From: a virus
DNA length: 56,256 bases
IMG/VR virus record: IMGVR_UViG_3300042528_000130
Coordinates: 1 to 56,256 of that record
Strand: one strand, 5' to 3'
Part shown: positions 6,158 through 15,027 of the stretch, in pieces
How the letters are laid out: each line of letters begins with the position of its first letter
Position numbering within the stretch: the first letter of the stretch is position 1
Notes under the pieces: model-generated
What the model saw: the letters and a program-made list of their open reading frames with translations, nothing else
The model's database searches: none
What the model was told of the DNA's origin: nothing
Program-made: the position numbers and the translations under genes

Positions 6158-6768
6158 GCGTCGTTGTCCGCGATGGTGTAGTGCTTGGGATTCTTTCCGT
6201 CGTGAAGCTCCTTCAGTCGAGCCACGTGCGACGTCAGCTTCGCGATGAGTGCCGCATGCCCGCCCGCGACCTGACGGTCGTCGCGGAGCTTCCCGGCTGC
6301 GTCGCAGTCGACGAGGATCGCGAGGCACGCGAGAGCAGACGCGAGATGCGGAACGCCCTCTTCGTCGCACTCCGAGCCCTCGAACCATGCGGCAAGATGC
6401 CGTTGGCAGGCATCGACGTAGATCGACGCTCGAACGCCGACTTTTCGCCAGTTCGCCCGTCCGTACTTGAGGGCGCCGTTCAGGAGAGCGACCGAGCCCA
6501 TCGCGGTGGCCGTCGTCGGCCAGAGATGCAGCGGCAGCTTGGTCGAGCCGACCGTGTCCTTCGGGTTCTCATCGAAGACGCCAGCGAGCGGCTCGTCCAT
6601 TGGCAGAGACTTCTCGATCTCCTCCTGAATCTCGCGGTCTTCGTCCGTGTCGATTGCAGCCTCTCGGCTCCGGTTCCTGGCCTCGACGATCTGCCTGATG
6701 ATGTCGTTCGAGCCAGAGATGCTCGTGACGTGACCGCCTTCGACGGCCGTGATGGCTACTGCTGGCAT
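6154..6768 (-). CDS. dATP/dGTP diphosphohydrolase-like protein
   Basis: The protein is 204 aa. Residues about 65-180 hold the pattern of the family annotated as dATP/dGTP diphosphohydrolase N-terminal domain (DUF5664): TKLPLHLWP, then KYGRANWRKVGVRASIYVDA, RHLAAWFEG, then PHLASALACLAILVD, an all-alpha arrangement related to MazG/HD-like enzymes. It would remove purine dNTPs and could reshape the nucleotide pool. ATG 6768 has GGAG seven bases upstream. The N-terminal 60 residues are acidic and unmatched. With the MazG-like gene at 1.3 kb and DUF4406 next door it makes a nucleotide-pool group. Confidence 0.72.
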   Translation of the reverse strand: MPAVAITAVEGGHVTSISGSNDIIRQIVEARNRSREAAIDTDEDREIQEEIEKSLPMDEPLAGVFDENPKDTVGSTKLPLHLWPTTATAMGSVALLNGALKYGRANWRKVGVRASIYVDACQRHLAAWFEGSECDEEGVPHLASALACLAILVDCDAAGKLRDDRQVAGGHAALIAKLTSHVARLKELHDGKNPKHYTIADNDA

Positions 6769-6814
6769 GTCCTCGCTCCATGAGTGGCGTGTGGAGGTTG
6801 GATTATCCAGACTT

Positions 6815-7096
6815 TTATTCAGGAGGCAAGAGCCTGTAGCCGAGCGACCAAAGAATTTTGGCGAGGTCGTGCGCGGCCTGAGTGACGGCTTCCTCCGAGA
6901 TCGTCGGGCCGAGAGTGCAGTGCAGTCCCTCGTGAAGCTCGCACTCAAGTCTTGACCGAGACTTGAGGTCTTCGTGGATCAAGACTTTGCGGTTCGCGTA
7001 CTCCGTCCAGCCGTCTGCGTTGCCCTTGAGCTTCGAGTATCGCCAGAGCCACTTGGCCTGCTCGATGCCTACTCGGAAGTGGTGGTCGCTCGCCAT
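6815..7096 (-). CDS. small HExxH zincin-like phage protein
   Basis: The protein is 93 aa from ATG 7096. The sequence ...RLECELHEGLHCTLG (about residues 49-63) contains HEGLH, and downstream SEEAVTQAAHDLAKIL supplies a candidate third ligand Glu. The N terminus has VGIEQAKWLWRYSKLKG. Small proteins with this layout occur in many tailed phages, always without known substrate. It lacks a signal peptide. A compact metallopeptidase is the best guess; a structural zinc site is the alternative. Its start overlaps the upstream gene by 28 bp. The 46 bases downstream hold no gene. Confidence 0.6.
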   Translation of the reverse strand: MASDHHFRVGIEQAKWLWRYSKLKGNADGWTEYANRKVLIHEDLKSRSRLECELHEGLHCTLGPTISEEAVTQAAHDLAKILWSLGYRLLPPE

Positions 7097-7362
7097 CTTG
7101 TCGAAAGCTCCCTGAGTCGGCCAGATACAATCCGAAAAAGACGCTTTCTCGCAAACCGTCGGCGGGCAGAAGGGGACATCATCGCGTAGCCGCCGACGCC
7201 CATGATCATCCTGTTCTGCAAGGAGATGCCCCACGCGTTCGCGGCAGATCTCCTGCCGTCGCACCCGCAGTCTTGTCCTGCGATGTACGTGACTCGGCTT
7301 TTTGTGATCCCGATGGCAGACAGGAATTTTCCGATCAAGTCTCCGACCGCAACCAGCCTCAT
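7069..7362 (-). CDS. hypothetical protein next to the tail appendage genes, 97 aa
   Basis: The ATG at 7362 overlaps the stop of the giant appendage gene (ATGA). The sequence MRLVAVGDLIGKFLSAIGIT, then a Cys pair GQDCGCDGRR and AANAWG, resembles the short phage proteins that pair a GDxIxKxxxxxGIx start with a CxC-RR motif. The C-terminal half is very basic (ARRRFARKR). Function unknown. Its position at the end of the tail operon suggests a late role. Confidence 0.55.
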   Translation of the reverse strand: MRLVAVGDLIGKFLSAIGITKSRVTYIAGQDCGCDGRRSAANAWGISLQNRMIMGVGGYAMMSPSARRRFARKRLFRIVSGRLRELSTRWRATTTSE

Positions 7363-10300
7363 CACGTCACGTCCCTGATTAGGGATCCGTCGTCCACTGG
7401 CGGGAACCACTTAACGATGCTCGTCGACATCATTGGCGGCGTGCCTTCAAATGAATGAGAAGAAACAAGCGGCGCGGATGTGTGCTGCTTCTCCAGGCAG
7501 TCGGACAGCCTTGGCTGTGATGATGGCCCCGAGACTGGTCGCCACAGAACGGCATCGACGACGGATCCTTGGTCGAAGAATCGGTGAGCGTTCTCAGACC
7601 AGATGTTGTCGCCGAAGGTGTATTCGTATGCGATTCTCGGCGTCACCGTGCCGTCAAACGGCCTGCGAAACTTGAGTTCAACAAAATCAAGCGTCGGCTG
7701 CTGAGACTTGTCAATGCGAGGGTAGCTGTACGGGTAGCGGTTGCCCCCCAACTCAGCGTCATAAACGTAAATGTTGAGATGCCTCATGTCGCTAATGGAC
7801 AAAGACACCTCTTCAATGTAAGGCCGGGAGTCGACAATCGTCACGGACGGAGGCGACGTGTACCCCGACCCGCCGTTTGTGACCGTGTACGAGTGGGTGC
7901 TTTTGTCATACGTCGCTTCGGCCCCTGATCCTCCCCCTCCGGAGAACAAAACAAGCGGCTCGCCTGGGCCTTTCCATTCCGCGAATGTCGGCCCAGCGAC
8001 AGATGCGACAGCTCCACACGCGATCGTCGCACTGCCAGCGGCCGGAAGCGATCCTTGTTGAGATGAGTACGAGTACGCGTCTTGAATGGTGAACAGCGGC
8101 TCTCCGCTTTCGTACCGAGAAACATAGTTCAGTCCGCCAGCGAGAGATATGACAGGCGTATCTACGTCCAGAATCTTTTCGACAGATCGTACAATAGAAA
8201 CTCCTGTGCCTCTTTCGTTTTCGAGGAATATCTCCGGGGTTCCTGCCAGAAATAGCGGAACTGTCTCGCTTATTCCTGGCCACGTCATCGCAGACTTCGA
8301 CTGCTTCAGCGACCCTCGCCATACTTGCCTGTGTTGCTCAAGCGGAAGAGTGGGCAACGGCGTGTTTGCTACAAGCCCGAACAGATTGGCAGTCTGGGAT
8401 GCTACTGTCGAGAAGCTGGCTGATAGAAAGATGTCGTTTTTTGGCGTCGGCTTCTGTGATCCAGACCCTTTGCTGCCGATGTGGTCGACGCCAAGGCAGC
8501 ACTGAGACAGTGTCGTCGTTGCACGAACTCCGATTCCGTTCTCCATGACGACGATCGGCTTCTGGATGAAGTACGTCTCTGGGAGTTCGTCCGCCTGAGA
8601 TATTCCGCCTCCGAATGCCCGAAGCGTGATCGTGCCTTCTGAGCTGCCGTCGAACGCGTAGGCAAGCCTCTCGACGTCGTCTCCGTATCCAGACCCTGCG
8701 GACTTGATGTTGACGGAAGATATCTTTCCGAGTATTCGCGACTGAGCCAGGGCCTGCGTTCCGTCTTCTGCATTCGGCTGTGCGATCGAAACGATTGGAG
8801 GATACTGATAGCCGCTGCCCTGCTTCGTGACTTCAACGTACTGAACTGAGCCGTTGATATTGCACGACAAGGCCGCGCCGCTGCCGTCTGCCGAGACTTT
8901 CGCAGTTGCCGCCGCTCCGGTTCCTCCGCCCCCAGTAAACAAGACAACAGGCGCGACTTTATATCCTGAGCCGCGATCATGCAGTGTCACGCCGGACACG
9001 ACGGCAGAGATGTTCGCTGAGGCAGCGGCACCCTCGCCGTACGTGTCGTACTCGATGCTGACGTCTGGGCTGTGCGTGTATCCTGAGCCCTTGTTTGCGA
9101 CCGATATGCTCGCAACGGAACCATTGTTGAGCGATGCCGTAGCTGTTGCGCCTGAACCTCCGCCGCCGCTTATGACTACTCGCGGAGTCGCGGAGTAGAA
9201 GGCTCCTCGCGAAACGACGATGACCTCAGAGACTTCGCCGTTGCTAATCTTCGCCACCGCAGCCGCTTCTTCCGGCCAGCGGAAGGTTACGGTTGGCGCA
9301 GAGTTGTACCCGTGGCCAGGGTCGTCGACTGAGACGCTGGTGATTTTTCCTCCAGAGACAACCGCCGACAGCTTCGCCTGCCTTCCGACAGTCTTGTCGA
9401 AGCCTCCCTCGATTGCGACTGCCGGAGGGAATGCAGAAGAGTATCCGGCTCCTCCGTTCAGGATGCTCACGCCCTGAACGACGCCCGATATCCTGCACGA
9501 CGCAGAGGCGCCAGCTCCGCTTCCTCCTGCCAGCGTGACCGTCGGCGCGGAAGTGTACCCTGCCCCAGGGCTCGTGAGCGTGATCGCAGACACTGTTTCG
9601 CGAGACGTGACAGAGATAGTCGGTGTTTCCCAGTATCTTCCACCGACGGTCACCTCGGCAGATTCCACAGACAGCGAGACTGACGCGGATGCCTTGGCTG
9701 CTCCAGAAGAAAAGGCAACGGTTGGAGGCGACGAGTATCCGTGTCCGCCTTTTGTCAAGGCAACCGACTCAACTCCGGCATCGAGAATCGCGACCGCCGC
9801 GGCTGTGCCGTAAGAAAACGTCACGGACGGCTGAGACGTGTAGCCGCTGCCGTAGTTTGTGATCACGACTCCAGACACAGAGTGCGTGCCATTTCCAGTT
9901 GAGTCAGGAACCATCACCGCAACAGCCTTGCAGCCGCTGCCGCCCCCTCCGGAGACGACAACGTCTGGAGCTGCCAGATACCCGCTGCCCTGAGACGTGA
10001 CGAGGATATCCGAGACGACGCCCTTAATTGACGCGATTGCTTCCGCGCCGGAGCCGTCTCCGTAGAAAACGACAGACGGAGGCGTCGAGTACCCAGACCC
10101 TCCGTCCTCAAGCCTTACGGCGTCGACGTACCCCTTCAGGTTCGCCACTGCCTTCGCTGGCATGCCTGGGCGAGAAAATCTCAGAAGCGGCTGAGTTCTG
10201 TAGCCCTGTCCGGCAGAATCTACTGCTATTTGATGCACAGGCCCGCAGATGTGCGCGACCGCCTCTCCGCCTGAGCCGCCGTCTCCGTCTCTTGCTTCGA

Positions 10301-13300
10301 TCGTCACGTCCGGAGGCGACGTGTATCCGCTTCCTTTCTCGGCGACTCCAATCGCAATGAGCTTGCCGTCTATCGTCACTTCAATTTCGGCGACGCCAGC
10401 GACCTGTTCGATCTTGCACAATGGCGGCAGCGTGAGCGACTCGCCAGGAGCCGTCACGCTCAGCTCAATCTCGCTGTTGATTCTTGCGATAATTCCGTCA
10501 GTTACCCAAACAGAGCCGTCATCTTTCGCGGCAGACGTGGCGTATCTATCGACAGAAAGAGTGGGCTCGAAATCCCCGTCGCGAGTCGCTGCCACCGAAA
10601 TAAACCCATCCGTCTCTGCTCCTCCGGGCTGCGAGCCGTCTGGCGACAGAAGCCTGCGGAACTCTCCGGACTTCGTCACGCCGCCGAGCGGCGGATTTGC
10701 CGACGCCCATGTCTCCCCGGTTAGGCGGCATATTTTTTTCCACGCGCCGTGGCTCGATCTTCCGAGCGAGGGGGTGATTTCGACGACCTGAAACTCAGCG
10801 CCGGAGCCGGTGCCGCTCAGCACCGACAGAGACGGCACCGACAGAGACGCGACAAAAAAGAAAAACGGGAGCGCAACGATCCTGCCGTGCTTGTCTACGG
10901 CAAGGCCGGAAACATAAATCACTGTTGCTTGCTCTTCGCCAAGCGACCCAGACGTATACGTGGTTGTGTAGAACTTCTGGCCTCCTCCGCATGGAACGTC
11001 AGGGCCTTCATCAACAGTATACGTCGCGTCGTTGTTCACGACCGGGCGAGAGTAGCTGATCTCGATCCTGTCTGTCGAGAGATATCCGCTTCCAGAAGAC
11101 TTGAGAGATACCGCGTACTGCTTCAGTTGCTTGGCGTCGAGAACTTCTGTGAATTCCGCGGGGGCGCCGCCGGGGGACTGAAGCTCTAGGTCTCCGCCGA
11201 TAACATTTGTCTTGGTTGTCACCCTGGTCTGAAGAAGACGCGGCGAGGCATTAAATGGCCAAAAGCGGTCACTGCCTTCTCCGCTTGCATATTCAGAAAA
11301 GCCAGGAAGACCAAACGACCACAGCGTTCCGTCTTCGCAGAGAATCGCGTATGCGAGGCCGTCGCCTCGCGAGCCTCGCACGACGGCCCGAGCAGATCCA
11401 TCCGGCCCTTCGATGAGTGCCGTGATGTGAAATGGGTCGCTTCCGTCTAGCGAGTGGTATGACACGCTCGGCTCTGTCAGATATCCGATGTTTTGTGGCG
11501 TGTTCAGAACCGGCGAGACGTAGTACCTCGTGGTCGTCTGTTTTGGCTTCTCCGAAAACACTGCCGCGATATGCCTGCCTGTCTCTGGAGAGCCTAAACT
11601 AGCTCCTTCATACACCAGCCATTTGGGAAGTCTCGGTTCGCCAGACGTGAATCCGACCTCCGGCGGAGAGGCAATGATCTGCCTGCTCACCCCTCGGACG
11701 TCGCCAAGCCTGTCGTCTGGGGTCTGGTCGCAGTAGAAGACGGCGGAGCTGCCGACGCGGGTTGGCTCGGTCAGGATAGTTGAGCCGCCAGACTCAAGGC
11801 CGACGGCGCCCCACTGATACACATTGCCGTCTTTGATCGCGACAGTCTTTAAAAACGGCTCTCCAAAAAAACGCCGCCCGATCACTTCGACGCTCGTCCA
11901 GCCGACGTCATTGCCGACCCTGCGAGGCCGATCAATATCGCGATGCCATGCACCGCCACCTTCGTAGACAAGACTTCCTGGCCCGTAGTAAATCCTCGGG
12001 CGAGACGAGTAGCCATAGCCCGGAGACTTGACTTTGATCTCAGTGATATAAACGTAGCCGTCAATGTCTTCCAGGACAGCCTCAAGCTCGGCAGGGGTCG
12101 CCTTGACGCCGTCTTTGTCTGTGTCGGGAACTGCAAACGGCTTCCTGTGGATAGCCTTGCATTTTGGCCTGAAGTCGGACTTGAGCAGATCCTCGCTAGT
12201 TCCGTCCCATTTGACCGGGTAGCTCGGGTATGGATACTCGCTCGCGATAGACGTCTGAATGCTCTCTGTATACCAGTCCGCCGTGATGCTGCACTCGACC
12301 GGGGGGAGCGGCGGATGCGCGTTGTATTCTGCCTTCGATGTGTCAAGAGTTGCGAATCCGAGCGACGTCATCACGATGGCTTGCGTCGCGTCTCCGCGAA
12401 GCAGCGATATCTGCGGAAGCGACCCGATCGAGTACGCTTCGTGCGGAGTAGATGAGAGGCTCAGCTCGCCGATTTCCGTGCATCCGTCCGGAACGGGAAA
12501 CATAAAATATATCCACAGATCGTAAGTCCGGAGCTGAGACCCGTTCTGCTGCTCGCAAAGATTTCTTGGATGCGCAGCCAGATACCCAGAGAGCTTCGTG
12601 GCCTTGCTCTTCCTTCGGCGAGTGATCGTCTGCCGTGGCGGGAAAAGTATTCCTGATTTCTTTTCCTGGACACCGCTGAAGTGAACCGAACCATCTTCTC
12701 GCGTTTCTTGCGAGACGCTGCACGAAGTTCCCGCCACGTCGAGTTCGTACTCGTAGTGCGAATCTGCAAGATCTCCTGCCGTGACTGAGCCAAGCGCTAC
12801 CGTTCTCGGCACGGTTTCGCCAGTACAGTCCTGCATCCTCCACGCTGGCAGTCGTCCGCCGATGCGGCCGCCAACTTTGATCGGACTGCTGATGCGTATC
12901 GAGTGCAGCGACCCAACCCCAAGGACAGCATCTCCGACCGTTGCCTTCTGCGAAGCCGTTGGGTATCTGCTGGCCGAGATCGCCTTTGCTTCGCCGACAG
13001 CGCCTCCGCCGAGAGACGGAACAACAGGCGTGAACGCGAGGTCGAACTCTTGTGGGTAGCCAGTGCCTGGGTTGGTGACGCGAACGGCTGTGACCTGTCC
13101 GAGCGAGTCGACCTCGGCGGCAAACGCGGCGCCTGTCCCGCTGCTCGACGCCGCGGTCACGAATGGAGGAGTCGGCCCGAAGTATCCGCAGCCGCCGGAC
13201 GTGAGTTCAATCCGAGAGATGCCTCGATTGGCGTCGAGGACGGCGACGGCGGATGCCCCCTGTCCTCTGCCAGGAGAGACAGGCTCGAAAAAGACAGGAG

Positions 13301-14678
13301 GCGGGGCGAAGTATCCATCGCCTGGGCTCGTGACATTGATCGCAACAACCCTTCCGTCTTCGACCACGGCGTTGGCAGCAGCCCCTCCGCCGAGATATCC
13401 GGAGAATGACACGGAAGTTCCGGAGGCGCCGTAACCGCTTCCTGGGTTCACAACGCGAACCCCGACGACCATCCCGTTCGGATCGACGACGGCAACTGCC
13501 GCCGCGCCGGAGCCCGTTCCGGAGACCGAAACGCTCGCGTACGGCGATCCGTATCCGCTCCCTGCGGACGTGACTTCGACTGAGGTTACAGATCCACTGC
13601 TGTCAACGTACGCAACTGCCGATGCTCCGTCGCCAGACTGGTCGAACTTTACTGAAGGCGATGACGGAGCGAAGTAGCCCTTACCAGACAGGCTGACTTT
13701 TGTCTCGTAGACCTTCCCTATGCACGGCGGAGGGTCGCACCAAGCTCGCATAGAGTAAGTCGGCCTAAACGCAATTGGGAACAGCCTTGGACTGTATCCT
13801 CGGCCTGGATTTATGACGTCGACTCTCTCCAGGCTTGACTCGATGTGGGCTCTCGCCGTGCATCCGCTTCCTCCGCCTCCAGATATCGCGACCGAAGGCT
13901 CCGCTTCGTACGCCCCGCCAGACGTCACCCGAATGTGAGTAACAGACCCGCCGATGATGACGGCCTCTGCTGATGCGCCGGGCGGAGAAAACTCGACGAG
14001 CGGCGGCGAGGTGTACCCACTTCCGCCATTTATTACTTCAACGAAGTAGACATACTGCGGAAGAAGAACCGGATTAAACTCGGCATGTTCTCCGTCGTCG
14101 TTAATGAAAAACTGCGCAAGGTCGACGGACAGGCCTGATGAAGATAGCTTTACTGCCTTTGCTGCCTCAAGTTCACCTGCGCCGTAGTAATACACTGGAT
14201 AAAAAGGATCTATCGCATTGAGTGTCACTCGATCAATCGGGCAGTCGAGCCGAACGTCGCCTTCGGCGATGGCAAGCCATTCGGTCGTGCTGCCCCACGT
14301 GCCTCCCCAATCGTCAAGTTCGCCGTCGCCTCTTGTGCTTCCCCACGTCCACAGCGATCCGTCGGCCTTGATGCCAGCAGCGGCAGTGTCGTATTCGCCT
14401 GAAACCCAAATCCACGGGCCAGCATCGAAGAAGGTTATCTTCTCGTCAGGCCCCCATCTCCAGAGACTGCCGTCCTGGCGAATGCCGTAGCTGTCCTTGA
14501 GGAGAACCCAGCCGTCTGATTGCCGCTCGATCCAGGGCGGCGTGCCACTGAGCGGCGCGAACTGACGATGGCTGAACTTCTCTGTGACACCAGGGTGCTG
14601 CCTCGGAATCGAGGACGGCTCGCTGATGTAGGCCCGCGCGCCGCAGCACTTCTCTCCGCAGTAGTACCATAAGCTCAC
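7362..14678 (-). CDS. giant tail appendage protein with RCC1-like and GSGYxxPP repeats
   Basis: About 2438 aa. The start is taken at a GTG just after the upstream stop (TGAC-GTG); an ATG at 14705 is an alternative, while frames further upstream overlap the previous gene. The N terminus has RCC1-type units (DGSLWRWGP, ADGSLWTWGS), which usually form beta-propellers; more occur later (EDGTLWSFG, KDGNVYQWG). The rest is dominated by about 28 copies of a beta repeat of the form VTxxGSGYxSPPxVxxxGGGGSGAxAxA (see the repeat entry). No catalytic motif stands out. It follows a smaller structural gene downstream of the tape measure, so it is probably a side fibre, tip or decoration protein contacting the host. 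It is by far the longest frame here. Confidence 0.85.
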   Translation of the reverse strand: MSLWYYCGEKCCGARAYISEPSSIPRQHPGVTEKFSHRQFAPLSGTPPWIERQSDGWVLLKDSYGIRQDGSLWRWGPDEKITFFDAGPWIWVSGEYDTAAAGIKADGSLWTWGSTRGDGELDDWGGTWGSTTEWLAIAEGDVRLDCPIDRVTLNAIDPFYPVYYYGAGELEAAKAVKLSSSGLSVDLAQFFINDDGEHAEFNPVLLPQYVYFVEVINGGSGYTSPPLVEFSPPGASAEAVIIGGSVTHIRVTSGGAYEAEPSVAISGGGGSGCTARAHIESSLERVDVINPGRGYSPRLFPIAFRPTYSMRAWCDPPPCIGKVYETKVSLSGKGYFAPSSPSVKFDQSGDGASAVAYVDSSGSVTSVEVTSAGSGYGSPYASVSVSGTGSGAAAVAVVDPNGMVVGVRVVNPGSGYGASGTSVSFSGYLGGGAAANAVVEDGRVVAINVTSPGDGYFAPPPVFFEPVSPGRGQGASAVAVLDANRGISRIELTSGGCGYFGPTPPFVTAASSSGTGAAFAAEVDSLGQVTAVRVTNPGTGYPQEFDLAFTPVVPSLGGGAVGEAKAISASRYPTASQKATVGDAVLGVGSLHSIRISSPIKVGGRIGGRLPAWRMQDCTGETVPRTVALGSVTAGDLADSHYEYELDVAGTSCSVSQETREDGSVHFSGVQEKKSGILFPPRQTITRRRKSKATKLSGYLAAHPRNLCEQQNGSQLRTYDLWIYFMFPVPDGCTEIGELSLSSTPHEAYSIGSLPQISLLRGDATQAIVMTSLGFATLDTSKAEYNAHPPLPPVECSITADWYTESIQTSIASEYPYPSYPVKWDGTSEDLLKSDFRPKCKAIHRKPFAVPDTDKDGVKATPAELEAVLEDIDGYVYITEIKVKSPGYGYSSRPRIYYGPGSLVYEGGGAWHRDIDRPRRVGNDVGWTSVEVIGRRFFGEPFLKTVAIKDGNVYQWGAVGLESGGSTILTEPTRVGSSAVFYCDQTPDDRLGDVRGVSRQIIASPPEVGFTSGEPRLPKWLVYEGASLGSPETGRHIAAVFSEKPKQTTTRYYVSPVLNTPQNIGYLTEPSVSYHSLDGSDPFHITALIEGPDGSARAVVRGSRGDGLAYAILCEDGTLWSFGLPGFSEYASGEGSDRFWPFNASPRLLQTRVTTKTNVIGGDLELQSPGGAPAEFTEVLDAKQLKQYAVSLKSSGSGYLSTDRIEISYSRPVVNNDATYTVDEGPDVPCGGGQKFYTTTYTSGSLGEEQATVIYVSGLAVDKHGRIVALPFFFFVASLSVPSLSVLSGTGSGAEFQVVEITPSLGRSSHGAWKKICRLTGETWASANPPLGGVTKSGEFRRLLSPDGSQPGGAETDGFISVAATRDGDFEPTLSVDRYATSAAKDDGSVWVTDGIIARINSEIELSVTAPGESLTLPPLCKIEQVAGVAEIEVTIDGKLIAIGVAEKGSGYTSPPDVTIEARDGDGGSGGEAVAHICGPVHQIAVDSAGQGYRTQPLLRFSRPGMPAKAVANLKGYVDAVRLEDGGSGYSTPPSVVFYGDGSGAEAIASIKGVVSDILVTSQGSGYLAAPDVVVSGGGGSGCKAVAVMVPDSTGNGTHSVSGVVITNYGSGYTSQPSVTFSYGTAAAVAILDAGVESVALTKGGHGYSSPPTVAFSSGAAKASASVSLSVESAEVTVGGRYWETPTISVTSRETVSAITLTSPGAGYTSAPTVTLAGGSGAGASASCRISGVVQGVSILNGGAGYSSAFPPAVAIEGGFDKTVGRQAKLSAVVSGGKITSVSVDDPGHGYNSAPTVTFRWPEEAAAVAKISNGEVSEVIVVSRGAFYSATPRVVISGGGGSGATATASLNNGSVASISVANKGSGYTHSPDVSIEYDTYGEGAAASANISAVVSGVTLHDRGSGYKVAPVVLFTGGGGTGAAATAKVSADGSGAALSCNINGSVQYVEVTKQGSGYQYPPIVSIAQPNAEDGTQALAQSRILGKISSVNIKSAGSGYGDDVERLAYAFDGSSEGTITLRAFGGGISQADELPETYFIQKPIVVMENGIGVRATTTLSQCCLGVDHIGSKGSGSQKPTPKNDIFLSASFSTVASQTANLFGLVANTPLPTLPLEQHRQVWRGSLKQSKSAMTWPGISETVPLFLAGTPEIFLENERGTGVSIVRSVEKILDVDTPVISLAGGLNYVSRYESGEPLFTIQDAYSYSSQQGSLPAAGSATIACGAVASVAGPTFAEWKGPGEPLVLFSGGGGSGAEATYDKSTHSYTVTNGGSGYTSPPSVTIVDSRPYIEEVSLSISDMRHLNIYVYDAELGGNRYPYSYPRIDKSQQPTLDFVELKFRRPFDGTVTPRIAYEYTFGDNIWSENAHRFFDQGSVVDAVLWRPVSGPSSQPRLSDCLEKQHTSAPLVSSHSFEGTPPMMSTSIVKWFPPVDDGSLIRDVT
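7830..14045 (-). repeat. about 28 degenerate GSGY-type protein repeats
   Basis: Within the giant appendage gene, units of roughly 40-70 aa recur, each with a core such as NGGSGYTSPPSVTI, DGGSGYSTPPSVVFYGDG, SQGSGYLAAPDVVVSGGG or NKGSGYTHSPDVSIE, often followed by GSGAxAxAxV. Copies are diverged in DNA, so duplication is not recent. Similar Gly-Tyr-Pro repeats appear in large virion proteins of marine phages as I recall them. Dense in two blocks, about 7.8-10.4 kb and 13.0-14.0 kb, sparser between. Confidence 0.8.
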
Positions 14679-14679
14679 G

Positions 14680-15021
14680 TCAGCACCCCACGGAAATAAG
14701 CACATCTCCAGAGACCAGACAGACTCTGTGAGCAGAAGAGAACGCGATGTTCGGAAACAGAACATTCTGCACCTGAGCAGTGGCAGACGTGTTCTCTGCG
14801 TACGTGACTTGCTTCCACTGAAGAATAGTCCAGGCGCCGGTGAACAGGCACTTCTGAACTCCTCCTCCTCCTCCGCCAGCCGCTCTCGGCAGTGAGCTGG
14901 GGCTCCCCCCGCGCCGCGCTCTCTCGTAGCCCGACACAGCGGCATTGATCCGCTGCGCGTCTTGATGCGTGAACGAGACGAGCTGATTTCCCTTATTCGC
15001 CGGAATGTTCTTCCGCTTCAT
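14680..15021 (-). CDS. small tail-associated hypothetical protein, 113 aa
   Basis: Starts six bases after the stop of the upstream tail protein. Basic N terminus (MKRKNIPANKGNQLVSFTHQ), a Gly-rich hinge (AAGGGGGGVQ) at about residues 47-55, then a beta-like half (TILQWKQVTYAENTSATAQV, ending VCLVSGDVLISVGC). A short structural or adaptor protein is likely from position. No family recognised. Confidence 0.6.
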   Translation of the reverse strand: MKRKNIPANKGNQLVSFTHQDAQRINAAVSGYERARRGGSPSSLPRAAGGGGGGVQKCLFTGAWTILQWKQVTYAENTSATAQVQNVLFPNIAFSSAHRVCLVSGDVLISVGC

Positions 15022-15027
15022 CGCGAA

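Noticed and set aside
6154-6768. Evidence for a 2-aminoadenine (Z) genome
   Set aside because: Only a generic dATP/dGTP diphosphohydrolase-like and a MazG-like gene are present; no PurZ, DatZ or DpoZ is visible.
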